Position numbers and translations under genes: made by a program. From NCBI RefSeq assembly GCF_022347565.1, contig NZ_JAKRGH010000006.1:1-64000 (forward strand): a stretch of DNA of 64,000 nucleotides, written 5' to 3'. Numbering within the stretch: position 1 is the stretch's first letter; the number at the start of each line of letters is the position of its first letter. This document shows, in pieces, positions 1-7,371 of this stretch. The notes under the pieces were generated by a model. It was given only the letters and a program-made list of their open reading frames with translations, did not search any database and was not told where the DNA came from. Source of the stretch: Vibrio sp. Of7-15. GTDB lineage: Bacteria; Pseudomonadota; Gammaproteobacteria; Enterobacterales; Vibrionaceae.

Positions 1-1
1 A

Positions 2-832
2 CTGCCGATCAGAAATCTGCATAAACAAACCTATGACGTATCAGTCAAAGACATGTTCATGTCTGGTGTGATTGAGTCGATCATTGCAGAGCTCAATCAC
101 ATTGAAACCAAACAAGAGAAATATCTTTATGTTACCAACCGATATCAAAGCATAAAAATTTGGATCAATCGCAGCAGCAAAGAGCTGAATAGTGCGACGG
201 CTGATCCTTTTGCGAGTGCAGTCATTAATAACTTCGGGCATTTGGCGATGACAGGCGTCACCGCGGGTTTTGCCAACACGACCGTTCCTGTATTACAAAA
301 TGCGTTAAATGGTTCGATAGGAAGCAATAATGCGGAATTATTAGGGAAGGCGGCCAGCGCGATTGTAGAAAAGGGAGCGAGTCAATTTTCTCCTGTGGCA
401 AAAAACAAATCTGCCGCAACCAGCAGTGATGCGACAGGTTTTAGTTTAGTTAAAGGGATTGCGACGGATGCAATGGCATTGGGGAGCAACATTCGATCAG
501 CGGTTAAAGCACCAGACTGTGATATCAGTTTTGTAGGTGTGCCTGTTCAAACCGCCGTCTTTAGAGATAAAACAAAACGTAAAAATCAAGTACGCTCCCT
601 GCTTCAACGAGTCAAACAATTGGTTAGCCCTGATAACTTGATCGTTCGAGTGGGCTCCGATTTTAATCGTCATCATGCAGGTTGTGTGATTGATTTAGGT
701 GTAAGAGCCATTTCTATGCATGAGCTTATCGATTTTCTTGTGGTTTACGCTGAAAAGAACAAAATTATTAATTGCTTCCATGATCGTTCGAATGAGCCGA
801 ATCATTCTTCAGCATTCCTTTTACTATTATGA
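2..832 (+). CDS. Unrecognised protein, 5' truncated by window edge
   Basis: The frame is open from base 2 with no stop. The first in-frame ATGs (53, 59) have no good ribosome binding site, so the gene very likely begins left of the window. The visible 277 residues begin with a charged helical part. A Gly/Ala/Asn-rich, weakly hydrophobic middle follows (residues 50-110 counted from Met53). The C-terminal 110 residues are basic and contain RVGSDFNRHH and a leucine-rich end. I recognise no family. Its stop overlaps the start of a small membrane protein (ATGA), a coupling often seen in toxin-immunity pairs, but that role is only inference. Confidence 0.7.
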   Translation: MPIRNLHKQTYDVSVKDMFMSGVIESIIAELNHIETKQEKYLYVTNRYQSIKIWINRSSKELNSATADPFASAVINNFGHLAMTGVTAGFANTTVPVLQNALNGSIGSNNAELLGKAASAIVEKGASQFSPVAKNKSAATSSDATGFSLVKGIATDAMALGSNIRSAVKAPDCDISFVGVPVQTAVFRDKTKRKNQVRSLLQRVKQLVSPDNLIVRVGSDFNRHHAGCVIDLGVRAISMHELIDFLVVYAEKNKIINCFHDRSNEPNHSSAFLLLL

Positions 833-1017
833 CTTTTCTTTCTTCAGCAGTCGCTCTTCTGCTTATTGTTGTTATTTTTATTTTTGCCTACCCTTTAATA
901 ACTATTGATGTGGATCGCGATGATGTATGTCGTGAGCTGCAACGCTATCAAATGTATAAAAAACAGTTTCGTCAGGATATTTGTACTCAGGTTCTGGCAA
1001 TGTCCACAGAGCGATAA
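829..1017 (+). CDS. Small single-pass membrane protein, 62 aa
   Basis: The ATG overlaps the stop of the preceding gene (ATGA), so translation is probably coupled. Residues 6-24 form one strongly hydrophobic segment, followed by a charged tail with two cysteines (VCREL and ICTQV). The shape is a membrane anchor with a roughly 35-residue domain, most likely on the periplasmic side. No family is recognised. Position and size would suit an immunity protein for the upstream gene product; nothing in the sequence proves this. Confidence 0.55.
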   Translation: MTFLSSAVALLLIVVIFIFAYPLITIDVDRDDVCRELQRYQMYKKQFRQDICTQVLAMSTER

Positions 1018-1397
1018 AACGAAAGGCACCGCTACATAAAGCGATTGTGCTTTTAGAGCTTCACCTAACTCATAAAAGCGGTTTATGAGTTAGGTATCCT
1101 TCACTATTTTGTATCCTCACAGACGCCATGTTCAATCAGCAGAGTCTTTTGAGGCTCCATTTATATGTGGTACGAAAAGTATTCGTTGTTTACTACGTTA
1201 TCACGAGTGATTGATCGTTAGAGAAAGGTGCTATTGCGAGAATACTTGAACTTGGTAGTTGAATTCGCGGGTTAATTGGCTATTTGGTGGTTCAGTGAGA
1301 CTGAAGTGAGATTAAGAAAGAAGCTAATAATAGAGTACGCTTGTGTTCAAAAGTGCCCGACCCAAGCGCCCCGATAGGTTGATAGTTGATGGTATTT
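1018..1397. other. Gene-free stretch between convergent genes
   Basis: No credible coding frame. It contains one perfect 13-bp inverted repeat (1064-1094) and otherwise no recognisable element. It separates the rightward small membrane gene from the leftward EAL gene. Confidence 0.5.
1064..1094. repeat. Perfect 13-bp inverted repeat, hairpin
   Basis: CCTAACTCATAAA and TTTATGAGTTAGG flank a 5-nt loop (AGCGG). There is no clean T-run after the stem on either strand, so it is not a textbook intrinsic terminator. It could still end the upstream transcript, or be a protein-binding palindrome. Confidence 0.6.
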
Positions 1398-2192
1398 TTA
1401 AGCCGGTATGCCGTTGGCCATTGTTGCTAATGGCTGTGGGTGACCTAGTAGATACCCTTGATACATATCAATGCCTAGATGTGATACTTTTTGTAGTTGT
1501 TCTTGGGTTTCCAGCCCTTCTAAAATTATCTTTGCACCTAACTCTCTGCATAGCTTGATGGAGGTTTCTAATTCTTCACTTTGGTGGTTGATGTAATTGT
1601 CCAAAAGTGATTTATCGAGTTTAATAATGCTAGGGCGTAAGGCTTCAGCTCTGGATTTATTTGATCCATTCATACCATAGTCATCCATCGCGATACTGAT
1701 CCCATGCTGCTTAAGGATATTGATGCCTGAAAGGATAACTTGCATATCACCTTCATCGAATTCCAAAATTTCATAAACCATTTGCTCTGCCGACATTCCG
1801 AGGCGAGAGATTAAAGAAAGCAACGCATTAACAGCGGTCTTATCATGGGAAACGACTTGAAAAACGGTAGGCGGGGTATTGATAAAAATCTTTTTTGTTT
1901 TATGCACTGATTGAGCAAAGTTTCTCATGTGAAGGCTTCCACAAAGCAGTGAAATATTTACCGCGTCTACAAACGTTAGCTCTGGTGAGCGAAAAAATGC
2001 ATCAGGTCTGATGCGGTTACCTTGTTTATCTTCAATGCGGACTAATCCTTCAAATGCAAATATCTCTTTGTTTGCAAAACATATCGGCTGGAAGACACTT
2101 TGGAATAGGTAGTTTTTATAGGCAACATAAAATTGACCGTCTTCGTTGAGTTGCATGTGTTTTTGAAAGTCTTCTGATTGGTTCAGGTACAT
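1398..2192 (-). CDS. Stand-alone EAL-domain protein (c-di-GMP phosphodiesterase family)
   Basis: EAL proteins hydrolyse cyclic di-GMP to pGpG, or bind it when degenerate. The whole 264-aa protein is one EAL domain without sensor or membrane segment. The signature is EGLVR (48-52) instead of EALxR. Other expected residues are present: N105 (FINTPP), E141 (EILEF), D170-D171 (MDDYG), K191 (IKLDKS), E225 (LEGLET) and QGYLLGHP near the end. The catalytic set therefore looks retained and activity is plausible. It is a single transcription unit, opposite in direction to its left neighbour. Two GGDEF proteins later in the window make the opposing signal, but no direct link is visible. Confidence 0.85.
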   Translation of the reverse strand: MYLNQSEDFQKHMQLNEDGQFYVAYKNYLFQSVFQPICFANKEIFAFEGLVRIEDKQGNRIRPDAFFRSPELTFVDAVNISLLCGSLHMRNFAQSVHKTKKIFINTPPTVFQVVSHDKTAVNALLSLISRLGMSAEQMVYEILEFDEGDMQVILSGINILKQHGISIAMDDYGMNGSNKSRAEALRPSIIKLDKSLLDNYINHQSEELETSIKLCRELGAKIILEGLETQEQLQKVSHLGIDMYQGYLLGHPQPLATMANGIPA

Positions 2193-2309
2193 GTTGAGAC
2201 CTTAAAAGTGCTTAGGCTTAATATTTGGTTTATAGAGCAATAACAGCTTACTGTTATGTCTGACTTAACAGGGTATAGAGGTAGGCTGTGGTTATTTAGG
2301 CGTTGATAC

Positions 2310-2332
2310 AAGAGCGACCTTAAGCCGCTCTT
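2310..2332. terminator. Weak hairpin upstream of the EAL gene
   Basis: AAGAGCG and CGCTCTT form a 7-bp stem in the gap between the leftward 87-aa gene and the leftward EAL gene. The T-run is poor on both strands. It may attenuate read-through from the 87-aa gene; support is structural only. Confidence 0.3.
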
Positions 2333-2397
2333 CGTATAGAGATGAATAGCTCTATCTGGTCCATTTTTCGGAGTTGGAGCCTACATCATTACTTGAT

Positions 2398-2661
2398 TTA
2401 CTTGGCGCTTGTCAGTTGGCTTTTAATGCTCTGAATGACGTCATTGGCGGAAAAGTTATGTGTTAATCGGCAGAAATGCTCTTCCTGAGCAAGAGAAAAT
2501 AGGGCTTGTTCTCTTAAGCGTATTTTGTCTTGGGCACAGAAATATTTACTTTGGATGAAAAAGCATTTTAGTGCCAAATATAAGTCATCAATGTGCTGAC
2601 CTTCTTGCCCTGTTAATGCTTGATATTCTTCAAGGGAGTGGGTTATCGATTTTAATGACAT
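2398..2661 (-). CDS. Small hypothetical protein, 87 aa
   Basis: No family recognised. The protein is soluble and mostly helical by composition, with two cysteines in the middle (KCFF, YFCAQ) and one later (HFCRL). On its strand the ATG is preceded by AGGAAGGA at a good distance, which supports a real gene. It is monocistronic, with the EAL gene 205 bp downstream on the same strand. The function is unknown. Confidence 0.6.
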   Translation of the reverse strand: MSLKSITHSLEEYQALTGQEGQHIDDLYLALKCFFIQSKYFCAQDKIRLREQALFSLAQEEHFCRLTHNFSANDVIQSIKSQLTSAK

Positions 2662-2713
2662 GCTTCCTTCCTAATGATGATCAGTTTTTGGTTGATGGAG
2701 TCGCCACCAATAA

Positions 2714-2741
2714 AAGGCACATGAGATTCAGGCGGTGCCTT
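2714..2741 (-). terminator. Hairpin with T-run on the minus strand
   Basis: AAGGCAC and GTGCCTT pair over a 14-nt loop. On the minus strand the stem is followed by TTTTATT. It lies upstream of the 87-aa gene, where no minus-strand protein gene needs terminating. Confidence 0.35.
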
Positions 2742-2795
2742 AATAGGAAGTTAATGTATTCAATAAGTGCGGATAAATGCTAATTAACTTATGTG

Positions 2796-2836
2796 AAAAA
2801 GGCTGAATTAGGATAATTATTCTAATTTAGCCTTTT
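2796..2836. terminator. Bidirectional hairpin terminator
   Basis: AAAAAGGCTGAATTAG pairs with CTAATTTAGCCTTTTG (one bulge). T-rich sequence follows on the plus strand and TTTTT on the minus strand. It lies between divergent genes (87-aa gene leftward, NifW-like rightward), so what it terminates is not obvious. Confidence 0.5.
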
Positions 2837-2978
2837 GTTTTGTAAGGAAGGGCTCTATGGAGCCAACGACTCAATTGTGTTTACTTCTCTATAGGGAAAA
2901 CCAAAGAAACTACGTACTACATCAATAACGGATGAGCAATTCTCTCTTAAACTGCGGGAAATTCCTTTATAAGTGCAG

Positions 2979-3257
2979 ATGATGAGCCAACCCGATATTC
3001 AGAAAACTATCGCCAATTTTACTTCCATTGAACAAGCTCTAGATTATTTTGAGATAGGCTTTGATAGCCGCTTTATTGAGGAATACCGTGAACAATTAGT
3101 AAAGCGGTTCAATGGGTACTTGTTACTAGAAAAGCCCGATGATTGGTTTTCTGCTCGTCGTGCGCTTAAGAATGCGTACTGCAAAGTTCAACGTAGCCGC
3201 TTAGATCCTTATTCTCGATCTGCTTGTCGAGGGTGTACCTCGTGTCAGCGTCGTTAG
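2979..3257 (+). CDS. nifW: NifW-like small protein with CxxCxxC tail
   Basis: The segment ALDYFEIGFDSRFIEEYREQ followed by LVKRFNGYLL, then a central Asp/Trp turn and RRALKNAYCKVQRS, follows the pattern of the NifW family (nitrogenase-stabilising/protective proteins of about 90-110 aa). No nif genes are visible here, so the name should be read as a family label. The protein ends in a short tail with CRGCTSC, a possible metal or redox motif. The first ATG of a tandem pair (2979, 2982) is taken as start; a GTG at 2973 is less likely. The ribosome site is weak. It lies just upstream of the hcnABC-like operon in the same direction, but 320 bp away. Confidence 0.6.
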   Translation: MMSQPDIQKTIANFTSIEQALDYFEIGFDSRFIEEYREQLVKRFNGYLLLEKPDDWFSARRALKNAYCKVQRSRLDPYSRSACRGCTSCQRR

Positions 3258-3336
3258 AAGTTAATTGCAATGCTGTCAGCTGAGTGTGTTTTATTTGAAT
3301 GAACTATTTTATAAATCACGTTGTTTTTTCTTTAAT

Positions 3337-3351
3337 TGATTCTCATTATGA
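3337..3351 (+). promoter_or_regulatory. Fur-box-like site upstream of hcn-like operon
   Basis: TGATTCTCATTATGA matches 11 of 14 defined positions of the 7-1-7 Fur consensus (TGATAAT N ATTATCA). It lies about 240 bp before the first operon start. Iron control would fit an iron-sulfur flavoenzyme, but the site is a visual match only. Confidence 0.35.
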
Positions 3352-3390
3352 ATAGATTGGCTTTTATTCGACGTATATCGCATGTTTTGG

Positions 3391-3406
3391 TGTGCCTTAC
3401 ATCACA
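3391..3406 (+). promoter_or_regulatory. CRP-like site upstream of hcn-like operon
   Basis: TGTGC-CTTACA-TCACA differs from the CRP core TGTGA-N6-TCACA at one base. It sits about 170 bp before the likely hcnA start, and no other gene lies between. Activation of the operon by cAMP-CRP is plausible. Confidence 0.4.
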
Positions 3407-3577
3407 AAGTTGATGTTTTTGTTTTTCCCAAATAATCAAAAGTTGATGTTCCGCTCAAAATACCCATGAAAAAAGTGTGACTATATGCCGCGTGCGCACA
3501 TTGTTTCATTGCAGTATTGAGTGGCCATAAAGAGCCACACCAATATGTCTTTAAATAACATAATGTTAAGGCTTTAT

Positions 3578-3886
3578 ATGTTGAAAATAAGAAAACAAGA
3601 CATCACAAGCGCAGTCGATAAACCTTTCTCAATTCGTGTTGATGGCCGTGCTATTGAAGCGATAGAAGGAGAGAGTGTATTAAGTGCATTGCTTGCAGCT
3701 AATATCCGTCAGTTAATGAAAAATGATTATGGAACAGAGTCAGGCGCTTATTGTGGTATGGGAGTATGCCATTGTTGTTTATTGCATATTGATGGCAAAC
3801 ATAAGCAACGAGCGTGTCAAACTGTGGTCAAGCCAGACATGAATATTTCCACCGGTCATAACTATGTTATTGAAGGGGGGGAGTAA
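3578..3886 (+). CDS. hcnA: (2Fe-2S) subunit, HcnA-like
   Basis: Small ferredoxin-like subunit of a three-part membrane-associated amino-acid/opine dehydrogenase of the hydrogen cyanide synthase type. The cluster motif is YCGMGVCHCC followed by QRAC, the C-x4-C-x2-C-xn-C pattern of plant-type (2Fe-2S) domains. The start at 3578 is chosen because AAGG lies 6 nt upstream and the resulting 102 aa matches the usual size of HcnA (about 104). Upstream starts at GTG 3521 and ATG 3545 are possible but have poor ribosome sites. The next gene begins 3 bp after the stop. The homologous subunits of opine or hydroxyproline dehydrogenases look similar, so the assignment rests on the whole operon. Confidence 0.75.
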   Translation: MLKIRKQDITSAVDKPFSIRVDGRAIEAIEGESVLSALLAANIRQLMKNDYGTESGAYCGMGVCHCCLLHIDGKHKQRACQTVVKPDMNISTGHNYVIEGGE

Positions 3887-3889
3887 GTT

Positions 3890-5272
3890 ATGGACAAGAA
3901 TATCGTGATTGTGGGTGCTGGACCTGCTGGGATATCTGCGGCTACCGAACTTGCTCGTTATGATTTGTCATCTACGGTTGTTGATGAATCTCCCAAAGTA
4001 GGAGGGGTGATCTACAGAGGGCCGTGGCGCAAGACACCAGACATGCCTCATCTTGATGAAAAACTTAAAGAATCAATGAATAAACTTCATCAAGATTATG
4101 AAAGACATTCTTCTTTTATTGAATTAAAGAGCCAAACTCGCGTATTGGGTCCGTTAGGGAAAGATGGCCTTCTTATTAATAACAATGATCAGCTATCGAC
4201 ATTAGAGTTCCAGCATTTAATTTTGGCTACGGGCTGTCAAGAACGCAGCATTCCTTTTCCTGGTTGGCAGTTACCAGGAGTGATGCTTCTCGGTGGTATT
4301 CAGCTACAACTGAAAAGTGGCTTAGTGCGTCCGGGCCATAAGGTTGCGCTTGTTGGTACTGGGCCTTTATTAATACTGGTTGCTTGTCAGTTACATAAAT
4401 CTGGGTGTGAAGTGTCGGGGATTTATGAAGCCGCTTCATTCAGTTCCGTAGCAAAAGAAACCGTTGCACTGTTAAATCGTCCGCAGCAGGCATTGGGTGG
4501 TCTGTCGATGATGTGGTATCTCAAGAAAAACAACATTCCACTTCATTATGGATGGGGCATTGTGAGTGCACAAGGTGAAAAACAGTTAACAGAAGTGACT
4601 CTAGCTCCATACGATGAAAATTGGCATGCCGACACGTCTAAGGTTAAAACCCTTTCTGTTGATACGCTTGGTGTAGGGTATGGCTTTTCAGCACGTTCAC
4701 AGTTAGCGCAATTGATGGGCCTTGATATGAAGTACGATCACATGGGAGGAGCCATTCCCGATGTGGATCAGTGGCAAAGAAGCAGTGTGAATCACATTCA
4801 TTGCGTGGGAGACAGTGTCAAATTAGCAGGAGCGGATGCAGCAATTATTGAAGGAAAAATTGCAGCGAAGTCCATCGTGAAAGAGTTAGGAAAAGCCGAT
4901 CCTCTTACCATAGACAAAGAAGTTGCGAGCTTACGTAAAACATTATCTCGCCTTTATCGGTTCCGACAAGGGTTTGATAATGCAGGCTATCGCCAAGCGG
5001 GTTTATTAAACTTACCGTCGGAAGAAACCGTGATATGCCGTTGCGAACAAGTAAAACGAAAAGCCATTGATGAAGCTCTTGCCCAAGGTTGCAAAGACAT
5101 TGTGACATTGAAAATGCGTACGCGAGTAACAATGGGGGACTGCCAAGGTAAGACATGTTCACATTATTGCTATGACCGTTTAGCCGATGAAGGGCATGAT
5201 TATTCGGCAAATCTTGTACGACCTCGTTTCCCATTGGACCCTATTCCGTTTGCTGCGCTGGAGAATGAATAA
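3890..5272 (+). CDS. hcnB: FAD/NAD(P)-type oxidoreductase, HcnB-like
   Basis: Flavoprotein subunit of the HcnABC/opine dehydrogenase family. In hydrogen cyanide synthase the complex oxidises glycine to HCN and CO2. The N-terminal FAD site is VGAGPAGISAATEL (7-20). A second dinucleotide fold appears around VGTGPLL (about 155), and ATGCQERSIPFPGW is the typical pyridine-nucleotide-disulfide oxidoreductase turn. The C-terminus carries a BFD-like (2Fe-2S) domain with CRC near 383 and GDCQGKTC about 35 residues later. At 460 aa it matches HcnB (about 464). A very strong ribosome site (GGGGGAG) lies inside the end of hcnA. It is coupled to the next gene by a TAATG overlap. Confidence 0.8.
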   Translation: MDKNIVIVGAGPAGISAATELARYDLSSTVVDESPKVGGVIYRGPWRKTPDMPHLDEKLKESMNKLHQDYERHSSFIELKSQTRVLGPLGKDGLLINNNDQLSTLEFQHLILATGCQERSIPFPGWQLPGVMLLGGIQLQLKSGLVRPGHKVALVGTGPLLILVACQLHKSGCEVSGIYEAASFSSVAKETVALLNRPQQALGGLSMMWYLKKNNIPLHYGWGIVSAQGEKQLTEVTLAPYDENWHADTSKVKTLSVDTLGVGYGFSARSQLAQLMGLDMKYDHMGGAIPDVDQWQRSSVNHIHCVGDSVKLAGADAAIIEGKIAAKSIVKELGKADPLTIDKEVASLRKTLSRLYRFRQGFDNAGYRQAGLLNLPSEETVICRCEQVKRKAIDEALAQGCKDIVTLKMRTRVTMGDCQGKTCSHYCYDRLADEGHDYSANLVRPRFPLDPIPFAALENE

Positions 5273-6525
5273 TGAAAGCATACGATATTGTAATTTGTGG
5301 TGGTGGTGTTATCGGTGCCTCTGTGGCGTATTTTCTCAGTCGTCAGAAAGATTTAAAAATTGCGGTGGTGGATTATAAATATCCTGGTAATGCATCACGG
5401 GCATCTGCTGGTGGACTATGGGCGATGGGCGAATCAACCGGCCTTGGTTGTGGTGTGATTTTGTTTAAAACCTTGTCTAAGCAGATGCGGGAATCTGGAT
5501 GCGAGGATGCGCCTGAAATGAAACCACACATTATGCCAAAGGCATTTTTTGATATGTCAATGATGTCTAATGCCATGTATCCAGAGTTATATAATGAGTT
5601 GGTTGAGAACCACAATGTAGATTTTAAATTTGAGCGTACAGGACTCAAATTTCTGATGTTCGATAAGTACGATCGAATGTATGCCGAGCATATTGCAGCC
5701 GCCATTCCAGATAGACAAAAACACGTGCGCTGGTTAAACCAGGAAGAGGTATTGTCCAGCGAACCAAATATTTCTAAAGAGGCGATTGGGGCCATGGAGT
5801 TTGATTGTGATCATCAAATTAACCCTTATCGCTTGAATGAAGCTTATTTGGAAGGGGCACGTCAAAACGGTGTGGATTTATTCCTAAATACCAAAGTGAT
5901 CGGTGTGGAACGTCGCGGCAATCAAGTGGTTGCCGTGAAAACAGAAAAGGGCTCACTGCCGTGTAACCTGATGCTGAATGCGGCTGGCGCTTGGGCTGAA
6001 ACCTTGTGTAAGTGGGCTACAGATATGCCCATGCCTGTGTTCCCCGTGAAAGGGCAAGTCATTATATCTGAAAAATTACCTAAGCTGTTGAATGGTTGCC
6101 TGACAACAAGTGATTGTTATATTGCGCAAAAAGATAACGGTGAAATTTTAATTGGTTCAACCACGGAAGAAAGAGGCTTCGATACCACAAATGATGTTAA
6201 ATACATTAAGCAATTAGCTCAGGGTGCAATGAAGTCTATTCCAGCGTTGAAAGACATGAACATTAAACGGTGCTGGGCTGGTTTAAGACCAGGCTCGCCT
6301 GATGAACTGCCTATTTTAGGGCCGATGCCGGGAATAAAAGGGTATTTAAATGCCTGTGGTCACTTTAGAACGGGCATGCTTACGTCTGCGATCACTGGTC
6401 GAGTGATTAATGAAATTGTAAGGGAGTTACCAACCTGCATTGATATTGAGCCGTTTTCTTACCAGCGTTTTTTAAACGAGCAAGGGGATATGGTAGGCGA
6501 GTACCACCTTGAGACCAGTTTGTAA
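5272..6525 (+). CDS. hcnC: FAD-dependent glycine/D-amino-acid oxidase-type subunit, HcnC-like
   Basis: Catalytic subunit of the DAO superfamily. The FAD-binding motif GGGVIGASVAYFL starts at residue 9, followed by GNASRASAGGLWAMGES, a stretch I associate with HcnC. The substrate-side and C-terminal FAD motifs are TSDCYIAQKDNGEILIGST, GLRPGSPDELPILGP and NACGHFRTG. Length is 417 aa, as in Pseudomonas HcnC. It starts on the last base of the hcnB stop codon (TAATG), so the three genes form one operon. In pseudomonads HCN is a secondary product that blocks cytochrome oxidase; in a marine vibrio this would be unusual. An alternative is a glycine, proline or opine dehydrogenase of the same architecture. 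Confidence 0.8.
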   Translation: MKAYDIVICGGGVIGASVAYFLSRQKDLKIAVVDYKYPGNASRASAGGLWAMGESTGLGCGVILFKTLSKQMRESGCEDAPEMKPHIMPKAFFDMSMMSNAMYPELYNELVENHNVDFKFERTGLKFLMFDKYDRMYAEHIAAAIPDRQKHVRWLNQEEVLSSEPNISKEAIGAMEFDCDHQINPYRLNEAYLEGARQNGVDLFLNTKVIGVERRGNQVVAVKTEKGSLPCNLMLNAAGAWAETLCKWATDMPMPVFPVKGQVIISEKLPKLLNGCLTTSDCYIAQKDNGEILIGSTTEERGFDTTNDVKYIKQLAQGAMKSIPALKDMNIKRCWAGLRPGSPDELPILGPMPGIKGYLNACGHFRTGMLTSAITGRVINEIVRELPTCIDIEPFSYQRFLNEQGDMVGEYHLETSL

Positions 6526-6569
6526 TCATTCTTTGTAACGTAGAATTTGAATTAGAGAAGTAAATAATG

Positions 6570-6598
6570 AATGCCCCTCAATTAAAAATAGGGGCATT
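6570..6598. terminator. Bidirectional intrinsic terminator
   Basis: AATGCCCCT pairs with AGGGGCATT over an 11-nt loop and is followed by T-rich DNA on the plus strand. It ends the hcn-like operon and faces the end of the leftward periplasmic-protein gene. Confidence 0.8.
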
Positions 6599-6638
6599 TT
6601 TATGGGAATAACAGTGAATTATTATAAGTAAGCGTAAC

Positions 6639-7316
6639 TTACTTCTTGTTTAGATCGATCTTATAGCCTAAATATGCCACATCAACATCGGCGTAGCCTT
6701 TAATCACTGCATCAAATTGTTTGCTTAATTCTTTGGCATTCTTTTCATTTTGAGCACGTATCGATAATAGATAGACGGGTTTCACCATACCATCTTCATC
6801 TTCTTGTGTGTTTAGATACGAAGAAGTAATTTGTCCCGCTTGGTTTAAGGCAATAATACGTTGTAAATCATTTCCTAATATTTTATCAAACTCGATATTT
6901 TTAATTGGTTTAATCCATTTAAAAGTTAAAGAATAATTTTCATATTGAGGTGTACTATCCAACCATTTAGCACCAAGAAGCTTTATATTTTCTATTTCTA
7001 GGAAATTTTTCTTATGAAATGGTAATGTGGATAGCTTAGATTTTATCTCTTCTTCATTTTCTCCAGAGATAACAAACTTTATAATAGGAAGCTCTTTACC
7101 ATCAATCTCACTATTACGAATATACATGTCTTTAATCAGCCCTTGATTTATTAGCTCTGAAAAGGCTTCTTTTTGAGTGCTCATATTATCTAAAACAGCG
7201 TGAGCATCATTGGTCGTATACTTCATGCTGACACCATAGTCGGCAGCTTGAGCTGGTAGAGTAAGAAGAAAGCTAATCAAAGAGATTGTTTTTATTGAAA
7301 ATTTATTGTTTTTCAT
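6639..7316 (-). CDS. Exported hypothetical protein, 225 aa
   Basis: Begins with a clear Sec signal peptide (basic MKNNK, hydrophobic core, cleavage likely after PAQAA near residue 25). The mature protein has no cysteine pair and no membrane segment, so it is probably periplasmic. It has two similar halves, each with a KYTT/KWIK start, a long helix with NQGLI or NQAGQI, and a closing strand. This suggests an internal duplication, but no family is recognised. It lies 55 bp downstream of the cytochrome b561 gene on the same strand, a position where YceI-type periplasmic proteins are often found; this one is not YceI by sequence. Confidence 0.7.
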   Translation of the reverse strand: MKNNKFSIKTISLISFLLTLPAQAADYGVSMKYTTNDAHAVLDNMSTQKEAFSELINQGLIKDMYIRNSEIDGKELPIIKFVISGENEEEIKSKLSTLPFHKKNFLEIENIKLLGAKWLDSTPQYENYSLTFKWIKPIKNIEFDKILGNDLQRIIALNQAGQITSSYLNTQEDEDGMVKPVYLLSIRAQNEKNAKELSKQFDAVIKGYADVDVAYLGYKIDLNKK

Positions 7317-7371
7317 TTTATTTCCGTAATTATGTCTATGATATTAAATGTAATGTTCTCAGAGGCATTTA

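Noticed and set aside
3401-3450. FNR/ANR box before the hcn-like operon
   Set aside because: ATCAA-AAG-TTGAT is present but in the reverse arrangement of TTGAT-N4-ATCAA, and other TTGAT copies lack a properly spaced partner.
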